64,000 bases of DNA from CALEMW01 sp964343835 (GCA_964343835.1 CAYFKR010000004.1:62001-126000), one strand, 5' to 3'; numbered from the stretch's first letter, positions 1-9,224 are shown. Numbers and translations are program-made. Notes: generated by a model not told the origin, from the sequence alone.

Positions 1-14
1 CTCTGTTTCTCCCC

Positions 15-31
15 CTCGGCTCACTGCCGAG
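15..31. terminator. short hairpin at window edge
   Basis: CTCGGC (15-20) and GCCGAG (26-31) form a 6-bp stem with a TCACT loop. No T-run follows, so it is only a possible terminator for a gene left of the window. It lies upstream of the first CDS. Confidence 0.25.
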
Positions 32-75
32 ATCCCTTCTGGACAGCTGTTCGGGGGGGGGATAATGTGCCGCTC

Positions 76-657
76 ATGAAGATTGCTTTTATCGGCACCC
101 ACGGTGTGGGCAAGACGACGCTCTGCTTTGAGCTGGCAGCCTGTTTGAAAAGGCTGGATATCGGTGTGGATGTCGTCAAGGAGGTGGCGCGGGGCTGCCC
201 TCTGCCCATCAACCGCGAGACCACCGATTCGGCGCAGGCGTGGATTCTCCATACCCAGGTGGCGCGGGAGCTGGAGCTGACGCAGGCGTACGAGGCCATC
301 GTGTGCGATCGGTCGGTGCTGGATAATTATGCCTACATGGTGTTTGCGGTGGGGCGGCGGCCGGAGTTGGAGCCGTTCCTGCAGTCGTGGATCGCGACGT
401 ATGATCTGCTGGTGAGGGTGCCGGTGGTGGATGCGCCGAGCTTCGACGGGACGCGGGACACGTCGGTGAACTTCCAGATGGGGGTGGACCGGCTCATCGC
501 CGAGCTCCTGGGCGAGTTCTCCATTCCGCATCTGGCCCTGGATCCGGGGGAGCGCGACCAGTGGATCCGACGGGTCCTGGCGGCCCTGGAGCTGCCTACG
601 GCCAGTCCTCAGCTCGACCTGTTCAACGGCCTGTCCCGCGACGCCGGAACCCCCTGA
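76..657 (+). CDS. NadR/AAA_28-like P-loop ATPase or kinase
   Basis: Small cytoplasmic P-loop protein of 193 residues. The Walker A motif GTHGVGKTT lies at residues 7-15 directly after the first beta strand, and a Walker-B-like segment IVCDRSVLDNYAYM follows near residue 77. This arrangement is typical of the NadR C-terminal kinase/AAA_28 family, whose members phosphorylate nucleosides or are uncharacterised. No NadR nucleotidyltransferase or HTH domain is attached, so the substrate cannot be named. I prefer ATG 76 because homologues usually start with M-K-x-A-F before the P-loop; GTG 67 is in frame and closer to the G-rich stretch upstream. The next gene is a histidine kinase on the same strand, 131 bases away, with no sign of a functional link. 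Confidence 0.75.
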   Translation: MKIAFIGTHGVGKTTLCFELAACLKRLDIGVDVVKEVARGCPLPINRETTDSAQAWILHTQVARELELTQAYEAIVCDRSVLDNYAYMVFAVGRRPELEPFLQSWIATYDLLVRVPVVDAPSFDGTRDTSVNFQMGVDRLIAELLGEFSIPHLALDPGERDQWIRRVLAALELPTASPQLDLFNGLSRDAGTP

Positions 658-788
658 TTTTTTCCCCTTTTCCTTCTGATCACCCCTCAAGAAAACCGCC
701 GAGGCGCCGATACCTGCCGGGAGGGAAAGCTGCGTCCGCCGGAACCGTCGGGTTCCAGGCGCGGGCATCCGTTCACCAGGATCGGGGC

Positions 789-2408
789 ATGGCCATCGAC
801 GGCTTCGGACACACGGATCTGCTGGACAAGCTCGAACAGGAGGCGACGTCCGGGACGGTGGAACACCGCCTCGACGAGACCCTCGAGCGCGAGCTGCGTC
901 TGCGCGTGCACCACCTGGAGCACGAGGTGGCCCGCCTCGAGCGCGAGCGCCTGGAGTACGAGCTCATGGGCCGGCGGCTCGTGGGCGAGCTCGAGCAGGA
1001 CGTGCGCATCGCCCTGGAGGACCGCCTCCGGTCCCGCCATCCCCTGCCCGAGGCCCTGCGCGACGGCACCATCGTGCCGCCGACCGAGGTGCCGCCCGAG
1101 GCCGTCCTGGACATCGCCGAGACCGTCTACTGGCGCCACGCCCTGGCCGAGGGCGCGGGGCTGCAGACCCTGCTCTTCCTGCGCGACGACGACCACATGG
1201 TCCCGGCCGCCAACAGCGCCTCCCAGCTCCCGGTCCTGAACGCCTGCCTGCCGTCGTGCCGACGCTCCCTGGAAGACGTCGTCCGCGACCGCGCCGCCGA
1301 CGGCCACGCCCACCGCATGGCCTGCCCCTCGTGCGGCGGCGAGGTGTGGTTGGCGCCCATGTGCCTGCGCCATGCCGGCACCGAGACGGTGCTGGGCTTC
1401 CTGGTGGGGCACGCCCTGGAGGAACCGGCGGAAGCCGGGCGCCGCATGGTGTCCCTGGTGGCCAACCTGGCGGGCCAGCGGGCCAGCGAGACCTACGCCC
1501 ACCAGGTGGACGCCCTGGTCCAGATGAAGGTCACCTCGCTGGTGCACCGTTACACCGAGGATCAGACGCGCGTCGCCCGCGACGCCCGCATCGTGATGCT
1601 GGAGAAGGAACGCACGAGCCAGGATCTGGCCCGCACCCGCGAGGATCTGGAGCGGGCCCTGATGCAGGCCGGCGAAGCGCGCCGCGAGGCCGAGCGGGCC
1701 AATCGCGTGAAGAGCCTCTTCCTGGCGGCCATGTCCCACGAGATCCGCACGCCGCTGACCTGCGTCATCGGGTTCGCCGACCTGTTGACCATGCCGACGC
1801 TGAAGGAAGAGGAGATCCGCCAGTTCGCCACCTCCATCAAGGAGAGCGGGCAGGTGCTCATGTCCCTCATCAACAACGTGCTGGACCTCTCCAAGATCGA
1901 AGCCGGGCGCCTGGAGCTGGAGCACATCCCCTTCGACATGCCGCGCCTGCTCGAGGAGATCGGCACCCTCTTCACCTCGGCCGCCCGCGACAAGGGCATC
2001 GAGCTGATCCTGGACATCGACCCCGAGCTGCCCTCGGACCAGGTGGGCGACCCGACCCGCGTCCGCCAGGTCGTGATGAACCTGGTGGGCAACGCCATCA
2101 AGTTCACCCAGGATGGCTCGGTGGTGGTGGCCTGCCGTCGCAGCCGCGAGGCCCCGGGCTTCCTGACCCTCACGGTGACCGACACGGGCATGGGCATCCC
2201 CGAACACCGCCTGCCCACCATCTTCGACGCCTTCCGCCAGGCGGACAGCGAGACCACCCGTCAGTACGGCGGCACGGGCCTCGGCCTGGCCATCTCGTAC
2301 CGCATCGTGCAGGAGATGGGCGGTGCCCTCTCGGTGGAAAGCGAGCCCGACCTGGGCTCCACCTTCACCTGCCACCTGCCGCGCCGACTCGGCCACGACG
2401 GTTCCTGA
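789..2408 (+). CDS. soluble sensor histidine kinase with PocR-like Cys-rich sensor
   Basis: Histidine kinase of 539 residues with no membrane segment and no receiver domain, so probably cytosolic. Residues about 20-80 are charged and heptad-like (coiled coil). Residues about 100-230 form a sensor region with Cys pairs CLPSC and CPSCGG plus MCLRHAG, resembling PocR-type ligand-binding domains. A second coiled coil leads to HisKA with SHEIRTPL (phosphoacceptor H317), then HATPase_c with N box (NLVGNAIKF), DTGMGIP, and GGTGLGLAIS. The reading frame is open from 561, inside the previous gene, but the first plausible start is ATG 789 after an AGGATCGGGG stretch. The cognate regulator is not in the neighbourhood. 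The kinase call is secure; the PocR assignment is by resemblance of the Cys pattern only. Confidence 0.85.
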   Translation: MAIDGFGHTDLLDKLEQEATSGTVEHRLDETLERELRLRVHHLEHEVARLERERLEYELMGRRLVGELEQDVRIALEDRLRSRHPLPEALRDGTIVPPTEVPPEAVLDIAETVYWRHALAEGAGLQTLLFLRDDDHMVPAANSASQLPVLNACLPSCRRSLEDVVRDRAADGHAHRMACPSCGGEVWLAPMCLRHAGTETVLGFLVGHALEEPAEAGRRMVSLVANLAGQRASETYAHQVDALVQMKVTSLVHRYTEDQTRVARDARIVMLEKERTSQDLARTREDLERALMQAGEARREAERANRVKSLFLAAMSHEIRTPLTCVIGFADLLTMPTLKEEEIRQFATSIKESGQVLMSLINNVLDLSKIEAGRLELEHIPFDMPRLLEEIGTLFTSAARDKGIELILDIDPELPSDQVGDPTRVRQVVMNLVGNAIKFTQDGSVVVACRRSREAPGFLTLTVTDTGMGIPEHRLPTIFDAFRQADSETTRQYGGTGLGLAISYRIVQEMGGALSVESEPDLGSTFTCHLPRRLGHDGS

Positions 2409-2432
2409 TCCCGACCTCGACGCCGAACGCTC

Positions 2433-2451
2433 CGGGCGATACATTCGCCCG
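2433..2451. other. short inverted repeat between kinase and flavin reductase
   Basis: CGGGCGA (2433-2439) and TCGCCCG (2445-2451) form a perfect 7-bp stem with a TACAT loop. There is no T-run. It could be a weak terminator after the kinase gene or a leader hairpin of the next gene. Confidence 0.35.
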
Positions 2452-2485
2452 ATCGCACCCGTCCGTTCCCGACCGGAGGTCTCCC

Positions 2486-2965
2486 ATGTCCGCGAACCAC
2501 GACCCCGCCCTGCACCTGATCCCCGCTCCCGTGGTCGTGGTGGGCGTCGCCGCCGACGGCACGTCCGGCGGACTGACGGCGGCCTGGGTCACCCGCGTGT
2601 CCACCCAGCCGCCCATGGTGGCGGTGGCGGTGGCGCCGGAGCGGTTCACCCACGGCCTGCTGGACGCCGCCGGGTCGTTCACGCTGTCGGTGCTGGGGGA
2701 GGACCAGGTGGAGGTGGGCCGGCTGTTCGGCCTGAATTCGCGGCGCGACGTGGACAAGTGGGCTGAGACGGATTCCGTGGAGATGGTCGCCGACGGCGCG
2801 GGCCCGGCCCCCGCCCTGGCGCGCTGCGCCGCCCGCCTGCTGTGCCGGACGACGGGGCGGCTCGAGGCCGGCGATCACGAGATCTTCGTGGGGGAAGTGG
2901 TGGCGTCGGAAGTCGTTGCGGGAGGGCCGGCGCTTCCCATGCGCGGGCGGGACTGGATTCCCTAG
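2486..2965 (+). CDS. flavin reductase-like FMN-binding protein
   Basis: 159-residue protein of the flavin reductase-like split-barrel family, which uses FMN and often NAD(P)H. The diagnostic features are an N-terminal strand (LIPAPVVVVGV) followed by GLTAAWVTRVS and PPMVAVAVAP, then FTLSVLGEDQ near residue 75. Members act as flavin reductases or small flavoproteins in the cytosol, often in oxygen or sulfur metabolism. The start is ATG 2486, preceded by a clear GGAGG at 2474-2478; the frame stays open far upstream but that is a high-GC shadow of the kinase gene. It is 77 bases after the kinase and 77 bases before the cupin, so it may be a single-gene unit. The substrate is unknown. Confidence 0.75.
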   Translation: MSANHDPALHLIPAPVVVVGVAADGTSGGLTAAWVTRVSTQPPMVAVAVAPERFTHGLLDAAGSFTLSVLGEDQVEVGRLFGLNSRRDVDKWAETDSVEMVADGAGPAPALARCAARLLCRTTGRLEAGDHEIFVGEVVASEVVAGGPALPMRGRDWIP

Positions 2966-2974
2966 CAGTCCGTG

Positions 2975-3002
2975 TTGCAATCCCCGGGGGATCGGGTAAG
3001 CT
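2975..3002 (+). promoter_or_regulatory. candidate sigma-70 promoter for the cupin gene
   Basis: TTGCAA (2975-2980), a 16-base spacer, then TAAGCT (2997-3002). It matches the TTGnnn / TAnnCT pattern seen before several other genes in this window. Confidence 0.5.
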
Positions 3003-3042
3003 GTCCATGAGCACGCCACCCTGGTCCAACCCGGAGGTGTCC

Positions 3043-3390
3043 ATGGAGAAGCTCCAAACCCTGCAGACGATCTGGCCTTCCGAAATCACCGACCTTCCCC
3101 AGGTCCCCGTTCCCATCGCCGGAGTCTCCGGCCACACCATCAAGAACCACGAGAAACAGGTCTTCTTCTTCCACTTCGAGGAAGGGACGAACGTACCGGA
3201 CCACTCCCACGGCGCCCAGTGGGGCTACCTGGTCTCCGGCGAGATGACCCTGGAGATCGACGGCCGCACCGAGCTCTACCAGGCCGGGGACGTGTACTAC
3301 ATCCCCGCAGAGACGCCGCATCGCACCGTGTTCAGCAAGGAGTCGTTCGTCATCGACATGGCGGACGAGCTGGACCGCTACGGGTCCTGA
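3043..3390 (+). CDS. single-domain cupin protein
   Basis: 115-residue beta-barrel cupin. The metal-binding motif 1 is seen in PDHSHGAQWGYLVSGEMTLEI (shortened: HSHGxxWGxxxxGE), and motif 2 in GDVYYIPAETPHRT. The conserved His and Glu ligands are all present, so it probably binds a metal. Family members include dioxygenases, isomerases and sugar-binding sensors; the sequence alone does not decide. ATG 3043 is chosen because GGAGGT lies at 3033-3038; ATG 3007 is in frame but has no ribosome binding site. It stands alone, transcribed toward the M16 peptidase gene, and shares a hairpin terminator with it. Confidence 0.8.
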   Translation: MEKLQTLQTIWPSEITDLPQVPVPIAGVSGHTIKNHEKQVFFFHFEEGTNVPDHSHGAQWGYLVSGEMTLEIDGRTELYQAGDVYYIPAETPHRTVFSKESFVIDMADELDRYGS

Positions 3391-3400
3391 CCCACCTTCC

Positions 3401-3425
3401 GGGGCCCGCTCAGAGGGCGGGCCCC
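3401..3425. terminator. bidirectional terminator between cupin and M16 peptidase
   Basis: GGGGCCCGC (3401-3409) and GCGGGCCCC (3417-3425) form a perfect 9-bp GC stem with a 7-base loop. It lies between convergent genes and includes the stop codon of the minus-strand gene. No U-tract, so efficiency is uncertain. Confidence 0.5.
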
Positions 3426-6067
3426 ACCACCACCTCGAACCGATCGTCCCGGCCCAGGTACCGGTGCGCGGCCTCGCGCACCGCGGCCGGCGTGAGCTCA
3501 CGGATCTCCTTCAGGTAGTAGCGCAGGTTGTTGGGGGCGCGCCCGTAGAGGATGTCGGCGCCGCAGCGGCCGACACGGGCGTTGTTGGACTGCAGGGAGA
3601 TGAGCAGGTTGCCCAGCAGGCGGGCGCGGGCGCGTTCGAACTCCTCGGCGCCGGCGTCGTGGAGGGCGGTGCCGGCCATCTCGGCGGCCAGGGCGTCGGC
3701 GGCGTCGCACTCGTGGGCGGGGTCGGTGAGCACGTAGCCCACGATCATGCCCGGGGCGAACCCGCGGGCGGCCTGCACGCCGCTGGCGTAGCACAGGGAC
3801 CGCTTGTTGCGGAGCTCGTCGAAGAGGCGGCCGCTCTGGCCGTTGAGCAGGGCCTGGAGCATGGCCAGGGCGGCGCGGTCCTCGTCGGGGCCGACGGGGC
3901 CGCGCCAGGCCGTCAGGACCACGCTCTGACGGACGTCGCGCTCGATGCGGCGCGCCATCACGCCGTCGGGGGAGGGCACGTCGCCCAGGTCGGGCAGCTT
4001 GGGGGCGCGCTCGCGGGGGATGTCGGCGAGGGCGTGGGTCAGACGCTCGGCGAGGTGGTCGCGGTCCACGTCGCCGGAGACGACGAGGTGGAGGTTGCGG
4101 CCCACCCAGGTGCGGCGGTGATGGTCCGCCAGATCCTCGCGGGTCATGGCCTCCAGGCTCTCCGGAGTACCGGCCAGGGGCAGGGCGTGGGGGTGGTCGC
4201 CGTAGACGTCGGTGCGCAGCTCCATGGCCGCGTGCTGGAAGGGGTCGTCGCGCAGGGCCTGGAGGTCGTCCAGGGCCAGGCGGCGCTCGCGGGCCAGCTC
4301 GTCGTCGGGAAAGTCGGGGGCGGCGGCCAGGTCGCCCAGCAGGTCCAGCAGTTCGTCCATGTGGCGGGTCAGGCCGGTCAGGTGGAGGCCGGTCTGGTCG
4401 CGGTTGGCGAAGGGCGACAGGGACGCGCCGCGCTCCTCCACGAACCCGAAGAGACCGGCGGCGCTGCGGCCGCGGGCGCCCTTGGCCTGGACCTGCTGGC
4501 AGAGGGCGGCGAGCCCGGGCCGGTCCCGGGGCTCCAGGGCCACGCCGCCGGTGGCGTAGAGGCCCAGGGAGAAGGCGGGCAGGGCCGGGTCGCGGCGCAC
4601 GTAGCAGCGCAGGCCGTCGATGACCAGCTCCTCGAAAGGGAGGTCGCGGCCTTCGGCGGTGGTGGCATCGTCGTCGGCGCCGGTGACCACGGCGGGGGCG
4701 CGGGGGCCTTCGGCCGGAGGGGCGTCGTCGTCCCAGACCGGGGCGAGCAGCGCGTCCACGGCGGGGGCGTCGGCGGGGGCGGCGGGATCGGCGCTTTCGG
4801 GCTCGTAGACCAGCACGCTGGCCTGGCCGCGGCGGAAGAGGCGGCGGGCGGTGCGCTGCACGTCGTCGGCGGTGACGGCCGCGATGCGGGCGGCGTGGTC
4901 GAAGGCGCCGTCCAGGTCGCCCATCAGGTCGTGCCAGCCCAGGCCGGCGGCGCGGCCCTGGACCGTCTCGCGGCCCATCACGTGGGCGCGCTCGGCGCGG
5001 ATCTTGGCGCGGGCGAGTTCGTGGGGCTCGGGCAGGCCGTCCTTCATGGCCTGCAGCACCTCGCCGACGGCGGTCAGGGCGCCCGTCAATTCGGCAGGAC
5101 CCGTTTCCAGGTCCACCAGGATCACGCCTTCGCGCGGCCCCGACTCCGTGAGCAGGGCGATGCCGCTGACGAGCTGGCGCTCCTCCTGGACGATGCGGTA
5201 GAGACGGCTGCTGCGGCCGTCGCTCATGAGCTGGCGGATCACCGAGAGCACGGCGCGGTCGGGGTCGTCCTCGGCGAGGCCGGGCAGCACGATCTTGGCG
5301 TAGACGCGCTGGACGTCGCCGGACTCGCGGCGGTAGCGCAGGCCGTCGTGCTCGGGCTCGGGCTCGGGATCGGGGAGCGGGGGCAGTTCGCAGGCGGGTT
5401 CGGCGCCGAAGCGCGAGACCACCGACGCCAGCGCCTCGTCGGCCTTCACGTCGCCCACCACCACCACGGTCATCTGGTCGGGACGGTAGCCGCGCTTCCA
5501 GAACTCCACGATGCGGTCGCGGGGCGTGTCGCGGAGCACCTCGTCGCGGCCGCCGATGGGGTGCCGGTAGGGGCTCTCGTCGCAGGCCAGCTCCATGGCC
5601 CACTTCCAGGTCACGCCGAAGCCGCCGGGCTGGTCGTCGTACATGTGGTTCTCGTGGACCAGGACCTCGCGTTCCGCATCCAGGGCGGCCTGGTCGAAGG
5701 CGGCGTGGCAAAGGGCGTCGTGGAGGATGTCCACGGCCTGGTCCACGTGCTCGGCGGGGCAGGTGATGTGATAGTTGGTGGTCTCGTAGCCCGTGCCCGC
5801 GTTGGTGGTGCCGCCCATGTCGGCCACCTCCAGGGCGAAGGCGCCCTCGCCGCGCTTGGCGGTCCCCTTGAACAGCATGTGCTCCACGCCGTGGGCCCAG
5901 CCCCGGACGTCGTCGGGCTCGCGGTTGGAGCCCACGCGGACCCACACGTTGCACACGGCCACGGGGGTGCGGTGGTCTTCCTGGACCAGCACGCGCAGGC
6001 CGTTGGCGAGGACGGCCACGTGGACGCCGCGGTGGATCTCCTGCTGCACGACGGGATCGGTCGCCAT
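3410..6067 (-). CDS. M16 family zinc metallopeptidase, two-repeat form
   Basis: 885-residue insulinase/pitrilysin-family peptidase with two M16 halves. The N-terminal half has the inverted zinc motif HGVEH (H59, E62, H63) inside AHGVEHMLFKG, and a later helix rich in Glu (AEREVLVHENH). The C-terminal half has lost the zinc motif, as usual for the second repeat, but keeps the R-Y type region near the end (NNLRYYLKEI). No signal peptide is visible, so it is cytoplasmic or leaves by an unknown route. The start ATG 6067 follows GGAGG. Family members degrade peptides inside a closed chamber. It is divergent from the ClC gene. Confidence 0.9.
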   Translation of the reverse strand: MATDPVVQQEIHRGVHVAVLANGLRVLVQEDHRTPVAVCNVWVRVGSNREPDDVRGWAHGVEHMLFKGTAKRGEGAFALEVADMGGTTNAGTGYETTNYHITCPAEHVDQAVDILHDALCHAAFDQAALDAEREVLVHENHMYDDQPGGFGVTWKWAMELACDESPYRHPIGGRDEVLRDTPRDRIVEFWKRGYRPDQMTVVVVGDVKADEALASVVSRFGAEPACELPPLPDPEPEPEHDGLRYRRESGDVQRVYAKIVLPGLAEDDPDRAVLSVIRQLMSDGRSSRLYRIVQEERQLVSGIALLTESGPREGVILVDLETGPAELTGALTAVGEVLQAMKDGLPEPHELARAKIRAERAHVMGRETVQGRAAGLGWHDLMGDLDGAFDHAARIAAVTADDVQRTARRLFRRGQASVLVYEPESADPAAPADAPAVDALLAPVWDDDAPPAEGPRAPAVVTGADDDATTAEGRDLPFEELVIDGLRCYVRRDPALPAFSLGLYATGGVALEPRDRPGLAALCQQVQAKGARGRSAAGLFGFVEERGASLSPFANRDQTGLHLTGLTRHMDELLDLLGDLAAAPDFPDDELARERRLALDDLQALRDDPFQHAAMELRTDVYGDHPHALPLAGTPESLEAMTREDLADHHRRTWVGRNLHLVVSGDVDRDHLAERLTHALADIPRERAPKLPDLGDVPSPDGVMARRIERDVRQSVVLTAWRGPVGPDEDRAALAMLQALLNGQSGRLFDELRNKRSLCYASGVQAARGFAPGMIVGYVLTDPAHECDAADALAAEMAGTALHDAGAEEFERARARLLGNLLISLQSNNARVGRCGADILYGRAPNNLRYYLKEIRELTPAAVREAAHRYLGRDDRFEVVVGPAL

Positions 6068-6241
6068 GGGCGCCTCCGATGCGGGGGAGCGGGGTGTCGG
6101 GACCGGCTCAGGATAGGGGCGGGGCCCCCGTTGGGCGACCACGAATCGGACCCGCCGGCCGGTTGACCGGACCGGGGGCGCATGCCATCTTCGGCGGGCG
6201 GCGGCGCGGCCGTCCGCACCCCTTCCCCCGGGAGATGGACC

Positions 6242-8317
6242 ATGGATCCGAGCAGCGGCGCCCGGCGCCCCAACCCTTTGCGGCGCTTCGTCTACGGCGG
6301 CCTCGACCGCTTCCGCCCCGACGAGACCACCACCATGGTGCTGGTGGCCGCCGTGCTGGGTGTGATCGGCGGTTACGGGGCCATCCTCTTCCGCTGGCTC
6401 GTGCAGTTCTTCCAGGGGTTCGCCATCGGCCACGGGGAGCACGTGGTGGAGCTGCTGGACGGTCGACCCTGGTGGCAGACCGCCCTGATGCCCGTGATCG
6501 GCGCCCTGATCGTGGGTCCGCTGGTCCACTGGGGCGCGCGGGAGGCCAAGGGGCACGGCGTGCCCGAGGTGATCAATGCCGTCGTGTTCCGCAACGGGGT
6601 GATCCGGCCGGTGGTCGCCGCGGTGAAGATCGTGGCCAGCGCCGTGAGCATCGCCTTCGGCGGCTCGGTGGGCCGCGAGGGGCCCATCATCCAGATCGGC
6701 GCCGCCATGAGCTCGGCCCTGGGCCAGTGGCTGCGTTTCTCGCCCCAGCGGCTGCGCACCATGATCGGCTGCGGGGCGGCGGCGGGCATCGCCGCCACGT
6801 TCAACGCGCCCATCGCCGGGGCCATCTTCGCCCTGGAGATCCTGCTGCGCGACTTCGCCATCGTCACGTTCAGCCCCATCATCGTGGCGAGTGTCGTGGC
6901 CACGGCCGTCAGTCGCCATTACCTGGGCGACAACCCCGCCTTCCCGGTGCCGCACTTTGCCATCGGCGACTGGATCGAACTGCCCGCCTATGTGGTGCTC
7001 GGCGTGCTGGTGGGACTGGTGAGCCTGGTCTACGTGAAGACCCTGTACTGGAGCGAGGACCGGTTCGAGAAGCTGCGCTTCCCCGAGCCCCTCAAACCGC
7101 TGCTCGGGGCCGTGCCCCTGGGGTTGCTCGCCGTGTTCTTTCCGCAGGTCTACGGCATCGGCTACGACTCCATGGTGCAGGCCCTCAACGGCGACATGGT
7201 GTGGACCCTCATGCTCGCGCTGGTGGTCGTGAAGCTGGTGGCGGTGAACCTGACCCTGGGCAGCGGCTTCAGCGGCGGCATCTTCGCCCCGGCCCTGTTC
7301 CTGGGCGGCATGCTGGGCGGCGCGTTCGGCGGCGCGGTGCAGCCGTGGGTGCCGGGCAGCCCGGGGGGCTTCGCCATGGTGGGCATGGCGGCCATGGTGG
7401 CGGCCAGCACGCGCGGGCCCATCACGGCCATCCTGATCCTCTTCGAGATGACCGGCGAGTACGCCATCATCCTGCCGTTGATGCTGGCGTGCATCGTGGC
7501 CACGCTGGTGTCCCAGTCGTTCATGAAGGACAGCATCTTCACCCTGAAGTTCTCGCTGGAGGGCAAGGACCTCAACTACGGCCGCGAGAGCGCCATCCTC
7601 AAGAGCTGGCACGTGCAGGACGTGATGGAGGCCAACCCCGCCACGGTCTCCGAGCGCGACACCCTCGACCGCATCCTGGACCGCTTCCTGGCCAGTCCCG
7701 AGAGCCACTTCTACGTGACCGACGACCAGGGCGGCCTGGCGGGCCGCATCTCCATCCACGACATCAAGGACCTGATCGCGGAAGACGGCCTGGGACAGGT
7801 GGTGATCGCGGCGGACCTGTGCCATCCGGTGGAGCACCTGTGCTATCGGCAGGACGACCTCGAGGAGGTCCTGACCATGCTGACCCACAGCGACGAGGCC
7901 GACCTGCCGGTGCTGCACCGCCCCGGCGATCCGCGCCTGGTGGGCGTGCTGCACCGCAAGGCCCTGTTCGACGTGTACAACCAGGAAGTGCTGCACAAGG
8001 ACGTGGTGGGCGTGAAGGTGGTCCACACGGATAACGGCATGCACGACTGCGTGGAGCTGCCGGAACTCTATCGTGTGCAGCTCTTCGCTCCTCCGGTATC
8101 CTTCGTCGGGAAGACGCTCCGCGACCTCGAGCTGCGCCGCCGCTGGAACATGACCGTGCTGGCGCTGAAGCGGAAGGGCTGGAGCGGCGCCAGCTACAAC
8201 GAGCTGCCCGACCCGGACCGGCGCATCGAGCCGGTGGACCGCCTGCTGGTGGTGGGTCACGTGGACGACTTCGACCGCATGTTGCGCGAGGCGACGGGGG
8301 AGACCGAGGGGGACTGA
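6242..8317 (+). CDS. ClC chloride channel/antiporter with CBS pair and TrkA-C domain
   Basis: 691-residue ClC-family membrane protein with about 10-12 membrane helices in residues 30-440. The selectivity motif GSVGREGP is at 141-148, with E146 at the gating glutamate position that marks H+/Cl- antiporters; a later GSGFSGGIFAP matches the second conserved motif. Residues about 465-590 form two CBS domains (DVMEANPATVSERDTL; HSDEADLPVLHR), which bind adenine nucleotides, and residues about 600-690 look like a TrkA-C/RCK-C domain (PPVSFVGKTLRDLELRRR). ATG 6242 after GGGAGATGG is preferred over ATG 6182. The XrtA-type deacetylase begins two bases after the stop, so they are probably cotranscribed. 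Confidence 0.92.
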   Translation: MDPSSGARRPNPLRRFVYGGLDRFRPDETTTMVLVAAVLGVIGGYGAILFRWLVQFFQGFAIGHGEHVVELLDGRPWWQTALMPVIGALIVGPLVHWGAREAKGHGVPEVINAVVFRNGVIRPVVAAVKIVASAVSIAFGGSVGREGPIIQIGAAMSSALGQWLRFSPQRLRTMIGCGAAAGIAATFNAPIAGAIFALEILLRDFAIVTFSPIIVASVVATAVSRHYLGDNPAFPVPHFAIGDWIELPAYVVLGVLVGLVSLVYVKTLYWSEDRFEKLRFPEPLKPLLGAVPLGLLAVFFPQVYGIGYDSMVQALNGDMVWTLMLALVVVKLVAVNLTLGSGFSGGIFAPALFLGGMLGGAFGGAVQPWVPGSPGGFAMVGMAAMVAASTRGPITAILILFEMTGEYAIILPLMLACIVATLVSQSFMKDSIFTLKFSLEGKDLNYGRESAILKSWHVQDVMEANPATVSERDTLDRILDRFLASPESHFYVTDDQGGLAGRISIHDIKDLIAEDGLGQVVIAADLCHPVEHLCYRQDDLEEVLTMLTHSDEADLPVLHRPGDPRLVGVLHRKALFDVYNQEVLHKDVVGVKVVHTDNGMHDCVELPELYRVQLFAPPVSFVGKTLRDLELRRRWNMTVLALKRKGWSGASYNELPDPDRRIEPVDRLLVVGHVDDFDRMLREATGETEGD

Positions 8318-8318
8318 C

Positions 8319-9224
8319 GTGGTGCAGACGACGGGCACGCCGCCGGACATCCTGACCATCGACGTGGAGGAGTGGTTCCACGGCCACAACTACCTGGAGC
8401 ACGTGCCGCCGGCGACGTGGGACGACCAGGAACGCCGCGTCGAGGCCAACACCGAGACCTGCCTGGAGCTGCTGGACCGCCACGGCGTCATCGGCACGTT
8501 CTTCGTACTGGGCTGGACCGCCGAGCGCCACCCGGACCTGGTGCGCCGCATCGTCGCCGCCGGACACGAGATCGCCTGCCACTCCATGCGCCATCCCATC
8601 GTGTTCCGCATGTCCGCCGACGAGTTCCGCGACGACCTGCGCCGCTGGCGCGACGTCATGGCGGCGGCTGGTGTGGAAGACGCCGCGGGCTACCGCGCGC
8701 CGAGCTTCACCATCACGCCGCCCGTCCACGACTACCTGCACATCCTGCGCGAAGAGGGATTCAGCTACGACTGCTCCCTCTTTCCCGTCCACCATCCCCG
8801 CTACGGCCAGCCCTCGTCGCCGCGCCACCCGTTCCTGCTGGAGCCTCCCGCCGACGACCCCTGCCCGGACCGCGATCCCCTGCTGGTGCTGCCCATGACC
8901 ACGGCCCGCATCCTGGGCGTGAACGTGCCCTTCGCCGGGGGCGGCTACATGCGGCTGCTGCCGGGGTGGGGGTACCGGATGCTGCGACGGATCGCCAAGA
9001 ACCAGGGACAGTCGGTGGTGACGTACCTGCACCCGTGGGAGTTCGACTCGCTGAAGCCGCGCACGACCCAGAGCGGGTTCATGCGGTGGCGGAGTCAGAG
9101 CGGGCAGGAGACGGTGGCGGCCAAGCTGGAGCGGGTGCTGGCAGACGGGGCGTTCAGGACGATGGGGGAGTGGGCGGCGGAGAACCGCCCTTCCGCGGCA
9201 ACGTGCTCCCTGCCGCTCGCCTGA
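8319..9224 (+). CDS. XrtA/PEP-CTERM-type polysaccharide deacetylase (DUF3473-like)
   Basis: 301-residue cytoplasmic NodB-fold deacetylase. TIDVEEWFHG carries the catalytic Asp and its neighbour, and HEIACHSMRHP gives the metal-binding H-x3-H motif. YRAPSFTI is the conserved R-A-P segment, and YLHPWEFDSLKPR is the C-terminal His motif typical of the XrtA-associated subgroup that also has the DUF3473 tail. In other organisms this enzyme works on exopolysaccharide made in exosortase loci. No exosortase or glycosyltransferase is next to it here. The start is GTG 8319, with an AGGGGG stretch just upstream inside the end of the ClC gene. Confidence 0.85.
   Translation: MVQTTGTPPDILTIDVEEWFHGHNYLEHVPPATWDDQERRVEANTETCLELLDRHGVIGTFFVLGWTAERHPDLVRRIVAAGHEIACHSMRHPIVFRMSADEFRDDLRRWRDVMAAAGVEDAAGYRAPSFTITPPVHDYLHILREEGFSYDCSLFPVHHPRYGQPSSPRHPFLLEPPADDPCPDRDPLLVLPMTTARILGVNVPFAGGGYMRLLPGWGYRMLRRIAKNQGQSVVTYLHPWEFDSLKPRTTQSGFMRWRSQSGQETVAAKLERVLADGAFRTMGEWAAENRPSAATCSLPLA

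Noticed and set aside
6071..8389. N-terminal extension of the M16 peptidase frame opposite the ClC gene
   Set aside because: The peptidase has a normal start (ATG 6067) with GGAGG. The upstream part is antisense to the ClC gene and has shadow composition.
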